Assembly: GCA_036262095.1 (NCBI GenBank)
Contig: DATAJQ010000202.1
Location: forward strand, 1 to 13,565
From: Terrimonas_A sp036262095
GTDB lineage: Bacteria > Bacteroidota > Bacteroidia > Chitinophagales > Chitinophagaceae
Reading direction: 5' to 3'
Length of the DNA stretch: 13,565 nucleotides
The notes under the pieces are model-generated. The model searched no databases, was not told the origin of the DNA, and saw nothing but the letters and a program-made list of their open reading frames with translations. The position numbers and the translations under genes are program-made. Shown here piece after piece: positions 1 to 6,822 of this stretch. Positions within the stretch are counted from its first letter, which is position 1, and each line of letters starts with the position of its first letter.

Positions 1-1
1 T

Positions 2-685
2 GATGAAGGTGGTTTTGCTCCTAATATCCAATCCAACGAAGAAGCGATCGACACAGTAATGGAAGCGATCCAGGCTTCCGGTTATAAAGCCGGTTCACAG
101 ATCGTGATCGCCATGGATGCAGCAAACAGTGAGCTTTGGGATGCTAAAAAGAAAAAATACGTTTTCCATAAAAGCGATGGCAAGCAACTGAGCAGTGATG
201 AGCTGGTAAAATTCTGGGAAAAATGGGTGAAGAATTATCCCATCGTTTCCATTGAAGATGGTATGGCTGAAGACGATTGGGCCGGCTGGGCAGCACTGAC
301 CCAGGCTGTAGGAGCCAAATGCCAACTGGTAGGCGACGACCTGTTTGTGACCAATGTAGACCGCCTGCAGCAGGGTATCGACAAAAACATCGGCAATGCC
401 CTTCTGGTAAAAGTAAACCAGATCGGAACCGTTACAGAAACCATCAATGCCGTAACGCTGGCCCAGCACAATGGTTACAACACCATTATGAGCCATAGAA
501 GCGGTGAAACAGAAGATACCACGATCGCCGACCTGGCTGTAGCACTTAATTGCGGACAGATCAAAACAGGCTCTGCGTCCCGTACCGACCGGATCGCTAA
601 ATACAACCAATTGATCCGGATCGAAGAGTTGCTGGGCAGTAGTGCGATTTATCCAAAAGGAAAGATTAAATTTGGAAAGAAATAA
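2..685 (+). CDS. eno: Enolase (phosphopyruvate hydratase), 5'-truncated by the window edge
   Basis: Enolase interconverts 2-phosphoglycerate and phosphoenolpyruvate in cytosolic glycolysis and gluconeogenesis. The frame is open from base 2, giving about 227 residues, roughly the C-terminal half of a ~430-residue enzyme; the true start lies outside the window. The first codons read DEGGFAPN, a diagnostic enolase motif. Numbering from the internal Met at base 59, the three metal-binding acids are present as D20 (AMDAA), E66 (SIEDG) and D93 (GDDLF). The catalytic lysine is K118 (VKVNQIG). The SHRSGE loop with its histidine (H146) and the substrate-binding K169 (IKTGS) are also intact, so the visible part looks functional. 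The next gene, on the same strand, encodes a FtsB/DivIC-like protein; an eno-ftsB neighbourhood is also known in Pseudomonas. A long inverted repeat starts a few bases after the stop codon. Confidence 0.98.
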   Translation, partial: DEGGFAPNIQSNEEAIDTVMEAIQASGYKAGSQIVIAMDAANSELWDAKKKKYVFHKSDGKQLSSDELVKFWEKWVKNYPIVSIEDGMAEDDWAGWAALTQAVGAKCQLVGDDLFVTNVDRLQQGIDKNIGNALLVKVNQIGTVTETINAVTLAQHNGYNTIMSHRSGETEDTTIADLAVALNCGQIKTGSASRTDRIAKYNQLIRIEELLGSSAIYPKGKIKFGKK

Positions 686-696
686 ACCGGTTTAGG

Positions 697-780
697 GGTT
701 TAAAAGTTTAAAGTTTAATCGTTAAGGGTTGAATTCTTTCACGGATAACATTAAACCATTAGGCTTTAAACTTTTAAACC
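697..780. repeat. AT-rich GTTTAAAG-type inverted repeat between eno and the divisome gene
   Basis: Arms 697-713 (ggtttaaaagtttaaag) and 764-780 are perfect 17-bp reverse complements, separated by 50 bases. The pairing continues inward with wobbles (716-719 with 758-761, and 721-723 with 754-756) and weakly outward. The left arm plus its flank, 706-720, is identical over 15 bases to 12184-12198, so this looks like one member of a dispersed intergenic repeat family. It could act as a transcription terminator for eno, but it has no classic compact GC-rich stem with a T-run. Its nature as a repeat is read from the sequence; its function is unknown. Confidence 0.8.
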
Positions 781-803
781 ATTAACCTCAAATATTACCA
801 GCT

Positions 804-1118
804 TTGAAACTCCTGGCCCGCATACCCTCCTGGCTCCGTAACAAATACCTGGTGGCAATCGCAGTTTTTGCGGCTATTATGCTGTTTTTTGACAAAAACG
901 ATGTTTTTGTTCAAATGTCGAGAAGCCGGCAATTGAAGGAGCTGGAGGAAAGTAAGCAATATTATACCGGCCAGATAGCCTCAGAACGTGAAGAATTAGA
1001 GCAACTTAAGTCGAATCCCGGCATCCTGGAAAAATACGCCCGGGAAAAATACCTGATGAAAAGGGATAATGAGGACCTGTACATTATACCGGAAAACCCC
1101 GTAAAGTCGAATAATTAA
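804..1118 (+). CDS. FtsB/DivIC-family septum formation initiator
   Basis: A 104-residue bitopic membrane protein of the FtsB/DivIC family, whose members join FtsL- and FtsQ/DivIB-type partners in the divisome and help activate septal peptidoglycan synthesis. It has a short basic cytoplasmic N-terminus, one hydrophobic segment at about residues 14-29, and a charged coiled-coil stretch at about 36-70. The C-terminal motif EKYAREKYLMKRDNEDLYII (76-95) is the family signature. The only start compatible with a full-length protein is TTG at 804: an in-frame stop lies at 783-785, and the next in-frame ATG (M26) would cut into the transmembrane helix. It follows enolase in the same direction, separated by the 697-780 inverted repeat, so it may have its own promoter. 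The family assignment is firm; which specific divisome paralogue it is cannot be told from sequence alone. Confidence 0.88.
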   Translation: MKLLARIPSWLRNKYLVAIAVFAAIMLFFDKNDVFVQMSRSRQLKELEESKQYYTGQIASEREELEQLKSNPGILEKYAREKYLMKRDNEDLYIIPENPVKSNN

Positions 1119-1212
1119 CTTTTTCGGGGCAATAAGCCCGCCAATAACCCGTTTCTATACCGGACATATAACTTCGGACAAAGTTATTTTTTTGGACATC
1201 AATGGTTTGCTC

Positions 1213-1443
1213 ATGATTAATTTTACCCCTGAGGAGCTTTTATTGTATTTGTACAATGAAACTTCGGAAGAACAAACAGTTGCGATCAAAAAAGCGCTGG
1301 AACAGGATTGGTCCCTGCGCGAAAAACTGGCAGTTCTTAAAGATTCCCGGCAAAGGCTTGATGTGCTGATAGAATCACCTCGCACAAATGTGGTGATGGA
1401 CATTCTCAATTATGCGAGAGAACAATCAGCAGAGCAGGTTTAA
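1213..1443 (+). CDS. Small conserved-looking protein of unknown function (76 aa), anti-sigma N-terminus-like
   Basis: A 76-residue soluble protein beginning MINFTPEELLLYLYNET. The frame is open further upstream to a TTG at 1192, but ATG at 1213 sits directly before the recognisable N-terminal pattern and is the likelier start. The sequence is helical and rich in Glu, Leu and Lys, with no signal peptide, no membrane segment and no Cys/His zinc site. The FTPEELLLYLYNE...ALEQDWSLREKL pattern resembles the short N-terminal helical domain of Bacteroidota anti-sigma factors (helix, then a DWxLREKL segment). The membrane helix and sensor domain of those proteins are absent, so any link to sigma-factor control is speculative. 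A well-formed intrinsic terminator follows 58 bases after the stop, supporting a real, separately terminated transcript. Confidence 0.7.
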   Translation: MINFTPEELLLYLYNETSEEQTVAIKKALEQDWSLREKLAVLKDSRQRLDVLIESPRTNVVMDILNYAREQSAEQV

Positions 1444-1501
1444 CAGGGATCATCTTACGGTATTCCACACATTATTTTACCGGCTGTTTAAAAAAAATTT
1501 C

Positions 1502-1534
1502 AAGCATCTGTTAACACACAGATGCTTTTTTATT
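1502..1534 (+). terminator. Rho-independent terminator after the 76-aa gene
   Basis: A perfect 10-bp stem, aagcatctgt (1502-1511) with acagatgctt (1518-1527), closes a 6-base loop and is followed directly by a T-rich tract (tttttatttt, running from within the stem end). An A-run precedes it, so it could also work weakly in reverse. It lies 58 bases downstream of the stop of the small gene and 120 bases before nth, so it should end the upstream transcript. Confidence 0.88.
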
Positions 1535-1574
1535 TTACACAAATGGATTGGGAGAGTAACCCAGTTACAGTACA

Positions 1575-1622
1575 TCCTTCCCGCCTTACCGGTAAGCTTT
1601 TTTACCGGTAAGGCGGGAAGGA
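1575..1622. repeat. Perfect 21-bp inverted repeat with two TTACCGGTAA palindromes upstream of nth
   Basis: Arms 1575-1595 and 1602-1622 are exact reverse complements over 21 bp around the 6-base spacer gctttt, forming a very stable hairpin (ccttcccgccttaccggtaa in the left arm). Each arm ends in the self-complementary decamer TTACCGGTAA, at 1586-1595 and 1602-1611, with centres 16 bp apart. A second possible pairing exists: ggtaagctt (1591-1599) is the reverse complement of aagcttacc (1632-1640). The element lies after the terminator of the previous gene and ends 20 bases before the -7 box of nth. It could be a dispersed palindromic repeat or an operator pair; nothing in the window decides between them. 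Confidence 0.85.
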
Positions 1623-1641
1623 CGGGAAGAGAAGCTTACCT

Positions 1642-1649
1642 TATTTTTG
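1642..1649 (+). promoter_or_regulatory. Bacteroidota-type -7 promoter element of nth
   Basis: TATTTTTG is an exact match to the Bacteroidota sigma-A -7 consensus TAnnTTTG. It ends only 4 bases before the nth start codon, so transcription would begin at or very near the ATG, giving a leaderless or nearly leaderless mRNA. No clear -33 TTTG element is visible at the usual spacing. Confidence 0.5.
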
Positions 1650-1653
1650 TGGT

Positions 1654-2313
1654 ATGACCCGTAAGCAACGTTACCAGTTTGTAATAGACTATTTTCAAAA
1701 GCATGCTCCTGAGGCCGAAACAGAGTTGATTTATGATAATCCTTATCAGTTGTTAGTCGCTGTTATTCTTTCGGCACAGTGCACGGATAAAAGAGTGAAC
1801 CTGACCACACCGGCTATTTTCGAAAAGTATCCCGATGTGCAATCACTCAGCAAAGCTGATTTCGATACACTGTTCCCCTATATCAAAAGCATTTCCTATC
1901 CCAACAATAAAACAAAACACCTGATCGGCATGGCCAAAATGGTAGTAGAGGATTTTAATGGTAAGATCCCCATGACTGTGGAGGAACTGATCAAGCTGCC
2001 TGGTGTTGGCCGGAAAACAGCGAATGTGATCACTTCTGTAGTGGACCAGCAACCCAATATGGCTGTGGACACGCATGTATTCCGCGTCAGCAAGCGGATA
2101 GGGCTTGTGCCGCAAACAGCTTCTACCCCGCTCGCTGTAGAAAAAGAGCTCGTAAAGAATTTTCCTTCCGCCTTAATACATAAAGCCCATCACTGGCTGA
2201 TACTGCATGGTCGCTACGTTTGCGTTGCGAGGAATCCACGGTGTGAGATCTGTGGTTTACGGCCCGTCTGCCAGTATTTTCACAAATTAAAGAGTGGTTT
2301 AACCTTTGATTAA
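1654..2313 (+). CDS. nth: Endonuclease III (bifunctional DNA glycosylase/AP lyase)
   Basis: Endonuclease III removes oxidised pyrimidines from DNA and cleaves the resulting abasic site by beta-elimination, starting base-excision repair in the cytosol. The 219-residue length is normal for the family. The helix-hairpin-helix motif LPGVGRKTA spans residues 115-123 with the catalytic lysine K121. The catalytic aspartate is D139 in the AVDTHVFRVSKR segment. The C-terminal [4Fe-4S] site is complete, with C190, C197, C200 and C206 in the canonical C-x6-C-x2-C-x5-C spacing. The ATG at 1654 places the usual amount of sequence before the first helix. It appears to be transcribed alone from the -7 element just upstream. 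All key residues are present, so the enzyme should be active. Confidence 0.97.
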   Translation: MTRKQRYQFVIDYFQKHAPEAETELIYDNPYQLLVAVILSAQCTDKRVNLTTPAIFEKYPDVQSLSKADFDTLFPYIKSISYPNNKTKHLIGMAKMVVEDFNGKIPMTVEELIKLPGVGRKTANVITSVVDQQPNMAVDTHVFRVSKRIGLVPQTASTPLAVEKELVKNFPSALIHKAHHWLILHGRYVCVARNPRCEICGLRPVCQYFHKLKSGLTFD

Positions 2314-2367
2314 AGCTCCTCTTCATTGTAGCTTTATCCCTGTCCCTTGATCAGCGGCATTAAAAAA

Positions 2368-3291
2368 ATGCTGATGAAAAATTTATGGTTGGGTGTGGTA
2401 TGGATAAGCTGCAGCTTTTCTTTTTCACCTGTAAAGAGTCAATACTTTTATAATAGCTGGTACTATAATTATGATCTGGTATGGGAAGCCGGCTTAGGTA
2501 ATGGTTTAATGAATTGCCTTACTGATATCGGTGGCAGGAAAGGCAATGGAGGTAAATTTATTAAGGATATCGACTGGCGATCATTCAAGCCTTGTTTCAG
2601 TTTCTATGTTTCGGCGACTTATAAAGAGAAGATCAGCTTGCGGCTGGAGGCGCAAACCGGCTTTATACGCGCAGCTGACAGCATGTTGCAACAAACAGAT
2701 CCCAATCCTTCAGGTCGTTACGGACGCAATCTCAGCTTTCAAAGCCGGATCAAAGAGATACAACTTGCTGCAGAAATTCATCCTTTATTTTTTAGATGGG
2801 ATGATCAAAGCAAAGCACCTTACTGGTCGCCTTATTTTACAAGTGGCATAAGTTATTTTTCTTTCAACCCCCAGGCCCGGCTGCATGATCGCTGGCATGA
2901 TCTTCAACCATTACGATTGGAAGGACAGGGTTTTGCCGCCTATAATGGGCGGCAACCTTATAAACTGAGGCAATATGCCATCCCTATCGGAGCAGGACTT
3001 CGTTATGAAACAGGTCCTTTATTCAATTTGCGGCTGGAGCTGGTACACCGTATCCTTTTCACCGATTACCTGGATGATGTAAGCACCACTTATATTGACC
3101 GGGTTCATTTTTCACAATACCTCGACCCTCCGTCTGCTGCCCTCGCCCGGCAACTGTACAGCCGTATGGGAGAACTAAGCCCGGGGCTTGTTCCCGCTTC
3201 CGGCACTCAAAGAGGGAATCCAAAAAATAAGGACGCATATTTCAGTATTCAATTAAAACTCGGATATGTGTTCCGCTCAAGAGTGAAATGA
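2368..3291 (+). CDS. DUF6089-like outer-membrane beta-barrel protein
   Basis: A secreted protein of about 307 residues. The frame extends upstream to a TTG at 2347, but ATG at 2368 (or 2374) directly precedes a basic start and a hydrophobic signal-peptide core, with probable cleavage after the KSQ at the end of that core. The mature part starts with aromatic residues (YFYNSWYYNYD) and then carries a WEAGLGNGLMNCLTDIGG segment and a GGKFIKD motif. I recognise these as the signature of the Bacteroidota DUF6089 family, predicted small outer-membrane barrels. The rest alternates polar and aromatic residues in beta-strand fashion and ends with the strand-like SIQLKLGYVF, as expected for a barrel terminus. 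Function is unknown for the family. It faces the secreted RidA-like gene tail to tail, with 26 bases between the stops. Confidence 0.75.
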   Translation: MLMKNLWLGVVWISCSFSFSPVKSQYFYNSWYYNYDLVWEAGLGNGLMNCLTDIGGRKGNGGKFIKDIDWRSFKPCFSFYVSATYKEKISLRLEAQTGFIRAADSMLQQTDPNPSGRYGRNLSFQSRIKEIQLAAEIHPLFFRWDDQSKAPYWSPYFTSGISYFSFNPQARLHDRWHDLQPLRLEGQGFAAYNGRQPYKLRQYAIPIGAGLRYETGPLFNLRLELVHRILFTDYLDDVSTTYIDRVHFSQYLDPPSAALARQLYSRMGELSPGLVPASGTQRGNPKNKDAYFSIQLKLGYVFRSRVK

Positions 3292-3317
3292 TGGTCCCGG
3301 AAATTCTGCGGTCTTTT

Positions 3318-3758
3318 CTATTTAGGCAGGTGTGCCACCAGTTCTACTTCAAGTTTTGTTTCCGGCGTAAACAACCTGCTCACCTGCACCCAGGAGGCTG
3401 CAGGATAATCCCCTTTATAAAAAGGCTTTCTCACATAGTTCAGTGCTTTCATGGCATCCAGATCAAGCGTGTACAGATTTTCTTTTACCACATGCTGGAA
3501 ACCTGCACCAAAATGGTTCAGACTTTTTTCCAGTGCTGTGTATACACCCTTTACTCCTTCAGGCGTTAAATCAAGTGATACTGTTCCGGAAATATACAGT
3601 ACGTTATCTACCTTAACCACCTGGACATAGCCCCAGGTCGTATCCTGTGCACGACCAAAATGCCATTTTTCCTTAACAATTGGAGCGGCCGCTTTTTCCT
3701 GTGCCTGTACCAGTTGAACACCTGACAGTAACAAAATGAAGAGTAAGTATTTTTTCAT
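3318..3758 (-). CDS. Secreted RidA/YjgF-superfamily protein lacking the catalytic arginine
   Basis: A 146-residue member of the RidA (YjgF/YER057c/UK114) superfamily. Classical RidA hydrolyses reactive enamine/imine intermediates in the cytosol as a trimer. This protein has an N-terminal signal peptide (residues 1-20, ending VQLVQAQ), so it is probably periplasmic. The fold markers are visible: VDNVLYISGTV (50-60) and the C-terminal SRLF...KLEVELVAHLP strand pair. In active RidA the motif PARS supplies the substrate-binding arginine (R105 in E. coli). Here the aligned motif is PAAS (119-122), so A121 replaces that arginine. This places it with the Rid subfamilies lacking the arginine, whose biochemical roles are mostly unknown; deaminase activity is not expected. 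It stands alone between a convergent barrel gene and the FadL-like gene. Confidence 0.88.
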   Translation of the reverse strand: MKKYLLFILLLSGVQLVQAQEKAAAPIVKEKWHFGRAQDTTWGYVQVVKVDNVLYISGTVSLDLTPEGVKGVYTALEKSLNHFGAGFQHVVKENLYTLDLDAMKALNYVRKPFYKGDYPAASWVQVSRLFTPETKLEVELVAHLPK

Positions 3759-3771
3759 AAAAGGGTTTTGG

Positions 3772-3789
3772 GAAAGTTAAGCAACTTTC
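3772..3789. promoter_or_regulatory. Small palindrome upstream of the RidA-like gene
   Basis: gaaagtt (3772-3778) and aactttc (3783-3789) form a perfect 7-bp inverted repeat with a 4-base spacer, 13 bases ahead of the RidA-like start codon on the minus strand. On the minus strand the region also reads TAACTTTC, a one-mismatch version of the TAnnTTTG promoter box, so the palindrome overlaps a candidate -7 element and could be an operator or a 5' leader hairpin. Read on the + strand it is followed by a T-rich tract and could equally be a weak terminator. Confidence 0.3.
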
Positions 3790-3861
3790 TCTTTTTATTT
3801 TCTACAAGTAGATGAACTGTCTCATAATAGGATAGACGAGACTCCCCTCCCCATCATCCCC

Positions 3862-5118
3862 CTAGTTATACTTTCTTCCCTTGCTCTGCAGGAAATCCCT
3901 GTAAGAGAAAGTGAATGTTGCCTGTATATAATTTTCCCTGATCAGGTTTTGCCTGGTAGTGCCCCTGCTTCCGGCTTCCAGTGAAAGTGTATAGAACAAA
4001 CCGCTTCCGATAATGCCTCCCAAACCCGCCGTGAAGCCGAATTCTCTGATCGGTTCATTCCTTACCTGCAGATAGGAATTATGAAAAAACCCTCCTATTT
4101 GAAAAAAACCCTTTTCCACGGTCTGCCGGTTCCAGGTAGTTGACATGCGGGGAATTTCTATACCCCCCGATATACGGCTGCTGCTCACCAGTTGCCAGTC
4201 CTGCTCTTTTATTTTTAAAGAAGACCAGTCCTCATAAGTATAATCCAATGCATAAGTTATTTTATTCAGCCTCTTTACCGCTATGCCTCCCGCATAGGTA
4301 TTGGGTAAATAAAACCTGTCATTCTTTATAAATTCATCTTCTATCACTGTTGTGCTGCCTTCTGTAACAGTAAGTGTTCTCTCGGATGACATTTTTATTT
4401 TAGGAGAAAACCTTCCGCCCAATGAAACCTCCCATTGTTTATTGATTGGCTGTGTGTAGATAGCACCTGCCTGGAACCTTGTTCTCCCTACATAATCCTG
4501 TATCTGTGTTGAAACAGGCATGGACAGATTTATGTCTGCAACTGTTTCGGTTTGGTTGATGGAGCCGGCAATGATGGATGATTTCAACCCCAATGACAAA
4601 CGCTTTCCCAATTGTACGGCATTCATCCAGAAATATTCATTCAATCCTCCATCGCCTTCATAATAAGTATTGTAAGAGCCGGTAGTGCCGTTCACCGGCT
4701 TATTTCCCGTTAGCACATAATTTACATTGCTGAACTGGCTGAAGCCAATACTGCTTGCCCAGAACTTATTGATCTTAACAGCGACCGAAAGACGTTTTAT
4801 CCAAAAATCTTTGTTGTTGCTATTGTCTGCATTGATCGGAGTTCCGGAATACCGGACAGTTTTGCCGGTGAATGCAGCATCAACAGTAAAGAAGCTTCTT
4901 GTAAGACCGGCAATAGCCGCAGGATTGTTATCAACCAGGTAATAAGAAGACCGAATGGCCATCCCTGCACCGCCCATACCGCTGGTCCGGTTATACGGTC
5001 TGAAATCCATATCTCCTATTCCATAAATTGAATAAGGGCTGTTCATATTCTGCGAAAAAACCGGCGTCAATACACAGGATAATGGCAATACCGCCAGCCA
5101 TTTTTTTATAAATTTCAT
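3862..5118 (-). CDS. FadL-like outer-membrane transport protein
   Basis: A 418-residue predicted outer-membrane barrel with a signal peptide (basic MKFIKKW, hydrophobic core, cleavage near VFSQ at 20-23). The mature N-terminus NSPYSIYGIGDMDF leads into GMGGAGMA (48-54) and NNPAAIAGL (64-72). This pattern (glycine-rich stretch followed by NPA) is typical of FadL/TodX-like hydrophobic-compound porins and their Bacteroidota relatives. The remainder is a run of amphipathic beta-strands, ending in the strand-like QATFTFSYRDF. FadL-type proteins move hydrophobic molecules across the outer membrane, but the substrate here is not predictable. It starts 5 bases after the stop of the DUF4270 lipoprotein gene, so the two are almost certainly co-transcribed and may act together at the outer membrane. 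Confidence 0.75.
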   Translation of the reverse strand: MKFIKKWLAVLPLSCVLTPVFSQNMNSPYSIYGIGDMDFRPYNRTSGMGGAGMAIRSSYYLVDNNPAAIAGLTRSFFTVDAAFTGKTVRYSGTPINADNSNNKDFWIKRLSVAVKINKFWASSIGFSQFSNVNYVLTGNKPVNGTTGSYNTYYEGDGGLNEYFWMNAVQLGKRLSLGLKSSIIAGSINQTETVADINLSMPVSTQIQDYVGRTRFQAGAIYTQPINKQWEVSLGGRFSPKIKMSSERTLTVTEGSTTVIEDEFIKNDRFYLPNTYAGGIAVKRLNKITYALDYTYEDWSSLKIKEQDWQLVSSSRISGGIEIPRMSTTWNRQTVEKGFFQIGGFFHNSYLQVRNEPIREFGFTAGLGGIIGSGLFYTLSLEAGSRGTTRQNLIRENYIQATFTFSYRDFLQSKGRKYN

Positions 5119-5123
5119 AAGCG

Positions 5124-6443
5124 TTAATTATTGATGTTTAAAACATATAGCAGCAGCACTACACCGGCATCCTTACCTGTGGATGCATCAATGATCATCC
5201 TGTCAATGTTTCTGCTATTTGAAGACGGCTGAAAAAGATAGAATCCTCTCTTTTCACTACTCGTAGTGGTCAGCAGTTGATTGATATAATTTGTTACATT
5301 AAACCGGTAATGGTTATTTATCCCGTAAACATTATCGATCACCGGTATTGCAATCAATGTAGCCTGACCGGTAGAATCGGCTAATGCGCCTCCCAAAACA
5401 TTTGTTTCGTCTGTTTGTGCCAGGCTCAGGGATACAGGCAACTTATACTGGTAAATATCTGATGAGAGATATTTAGGCTTAACCAATAGCTCGGCTTTCA
5501 GTAGTTTCACAAGCTCCCCACTCTCCCTGTATAATATTTGTTTCAACGAAGGGAAGATCATTTTGAGTGCCAGCCCTGTGCCTGGCTGAAACACAGAAAC
5601 ATTTTTAGTGCCGGAAGGAAATAATTCGGATAAGCCGGGAGTATACGGCATCAAACCTGTGCCAGCCCTGTTGGGTACTATTTGTGTAAAAGCGTATTCA
5701 TTGGCCAGTGACACAAAATCAATAAATGCTGCTTCGTGATAAGGGATCGTTAAATGATAATGGACACGCATAACAACAGAAGCGTCATTTCCATATAAGC
5801 CAAATACTGCCGAGGTATCGTTGTCCGCAACGCCAAGGGTAATGCCATAGAAGTAATTAATGAATTCGGCCTGTGTGGCAACATCAGTTGATTTCTGTCT
5901 GAGTTTCTCAAACAACTCTTCACCCTTGCTATTGCTCAGGCGGATGGCAATGGAATCTGTTTCATAGGGACTGAACCGTATTGCCCTGGAACCAAATACA
6001 GCCGGCTTAACCGGTATATTGCTGGTATTGAATAACTGGCTATTATATGTATGAGCAATCGCCTGTGCCAGTTCATGCACTACAATAGTCTGCGTTTTCG
6101 ATGTATCACCATAGTAATAGTTATTTGGCTTGATGATAAGACTTAGCGAATCAAAAACAGCGGATGCAGGAATATCAGGCACTGAAGCCGGTGCAGACAT
6201 CTGCATGAATGGCCTTGCAGTAACAGATCCCAGGTAAGGGTCCTTATAGCGTCCAAAAAGAAAAGAAGTATCAGAGCTGGTAGCAAATGAATCGGTCAAT
6301 ACAGTAGAAAGCTGCACGGTAACGGTATCGATATATGCCAGATCTGTATAGGCGTTTTCCGGGATGGTGCCAAATTCAATTTCTTTCCGGGTACAGGATA
6401 ATACAAAAAACAGGAAAAGTATTGGTAGATATGATCCCTTCAT
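5124..6443 (-). CDS. DUF4270 lipoprotein
   Basis: A 439-residue predicted lipoprotein. The frame is open to a TTG at 6473, but ATG at 6443 gives a clean lipoprotein signal peptide (MKGSYLPILFLFFVLSC, lipid-attached C17) and is preferred. The mature N-terminus DTVTVQLSTVLTDSFATSS, the GRYKDPYLGSVTARPFMQM block and the following FDSLSLIIKPNNYYYGD strand are the pattern I associate with DUF4270, a Bacteroidota family of unknown function. There is no enzymatic motif. It is the first gene of a two-gene minus-strand unit with the FadL-like protein (5-base gap) and diverges from the kelch/DUF4907/kinase operon. Because outer-membrane barrels often have lipoprotein partners, a surface complex with the downstream FadL-like protein is plausible but unproven. 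Confidence 0.78.
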   Translation of the reverse strand: MKGSYLPILFLFFVLSCTRKEIEFGTIPENAYTDLAYIDTVTVQLSTVLTDSFATSSDTSFLFGRYKDPYLGSVTARPFMQMSAPASVPDIPASAVFDSLSLIIKPNNYYYGDTSKTQTIVVHELAQAIAHTYNSQLFNTSNIPVKPAVFGSRAIRFSPYETDSIAIRLSNSKGEELFEKLRQKSTDVATQAEFINYFYGITLGVADNDTSAVFGLYGNDASVVMRVHYHLTIPYHEAAFIDFVSLANEYAFTQIVPNRAGTGLMPYTPGLSELFPSGTKNVSVFQPGTGLALKMIFPSLKQILYRESGELVKLLKAELLVKPKYLSSDIYQYKLPVSLSLAQTDETNVLGGALADSTGQATLIAIPVIDNVYGINNHYRFNVTNYINQLLTTTSSEKRGFYLFQPSSNSRNIDRMIIDASTGKDAGVVLLLYVLNINN

Positions 6444-6559
6444 GTTCGTGGGTTTAGTTTGCAATGGGCGCAATATATTCCCACAGTTCGCAGAGGAAGT
6501 GTTATACTATATCAATTGTATTGATTTATCGGCGAAACGATATCCTGAACCGATAATTT

Positions 6560-6806
6560 TTATTTTCTTCCGGAGGCCTTGATTTCAACAGTTTTTAAAT
6601 CAGTATCCAACCCATAGAGAAACCCTACCGATTCATCTATATACCTGCCCTGTTCATCTATTTTAAGATAATCTTCCAGTCCACTGCCGATATTTTTATC
6701 AAAATTTCAAACAGGGTGCCGGACAGGTTTCCCATATCAAAACTATACAATGAAATGCCCGAGCCTTAGTATGCAATGAATACCAGGCATTCCATTTGTC
6801 TAAACA
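6560..6806 (-). pseudogene. Frameshifted gene remnant in the divergent intergenic region
   Basis: The 379 bases between the divergent DUF4270 and kelch start codons hold no intact gene, but the minus strand carries coding-like sequence in three successive frames. Bases 6800 to about 6760 read DKWNAWYSLHTKA. About 6765 to 6706 read GSGISLYSFDMGNLSGTLFE, with a TAA just upstream in that frame. Bases 6706 to 6560 read 48 residues that include GSGLEDYLKIDEQGRYIDES and VGFLYGLDTDLKTVEIKASG, ending at a TAA (6560-6562). Each segment looks protein-like, and the joins need small frameshifts near 6760 and 6705. This is best explained as the decayed 3' end of a gene whose 5' part is lost. I do not recognise the parent family. 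Confidence 0.6.
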
Positions 6807-6822
6807 CAATAAATATATACAA

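Noticed and set aside
95..610. A 171-codon minus-strand open frame inside enolase
   Set aside because: It is antisense to a highly conserved enolase and carries no recognisable domain; long antisense frames are common opposite conserved genes.
1125..1140. Possible short hairpin after the FtsB/DivIC gene (cggg...cccg)
   Set aside because: It is a 4-bp stem without a T-tract, not distinguishable from background.
1412..1657. An 81-codon + strand open frame overlapping the end of the 76-residue gene
   Set aside because: It runs straight through the intrinsic terminator and the 1575-1622 perfect hairpin, so its sequence is explained by those structures; the protein has no plausible features.
2311..2336. 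Possible terminator after nth: 7-bp stem taaagct/agcttta
   Set aside because: The stem overlaps the stop codon, has a 12-base loop and no T-run after it, so the support is too weak.
3819..3842. Possible terminator after the FadL-like gene: gtctc/gagac stem
   Set aside because: It is only a 5-bp stem with a 14-base loop and no T-run on the minus strand; it is likely chance.
6785..6822. Promoter for the kelch operon from the TTTG at 6795-6798
   Set aside because: No TAnnTTTG box lies at a suitable distance before the start codon, so I could not support a promoter call even though one must exist in this gap.
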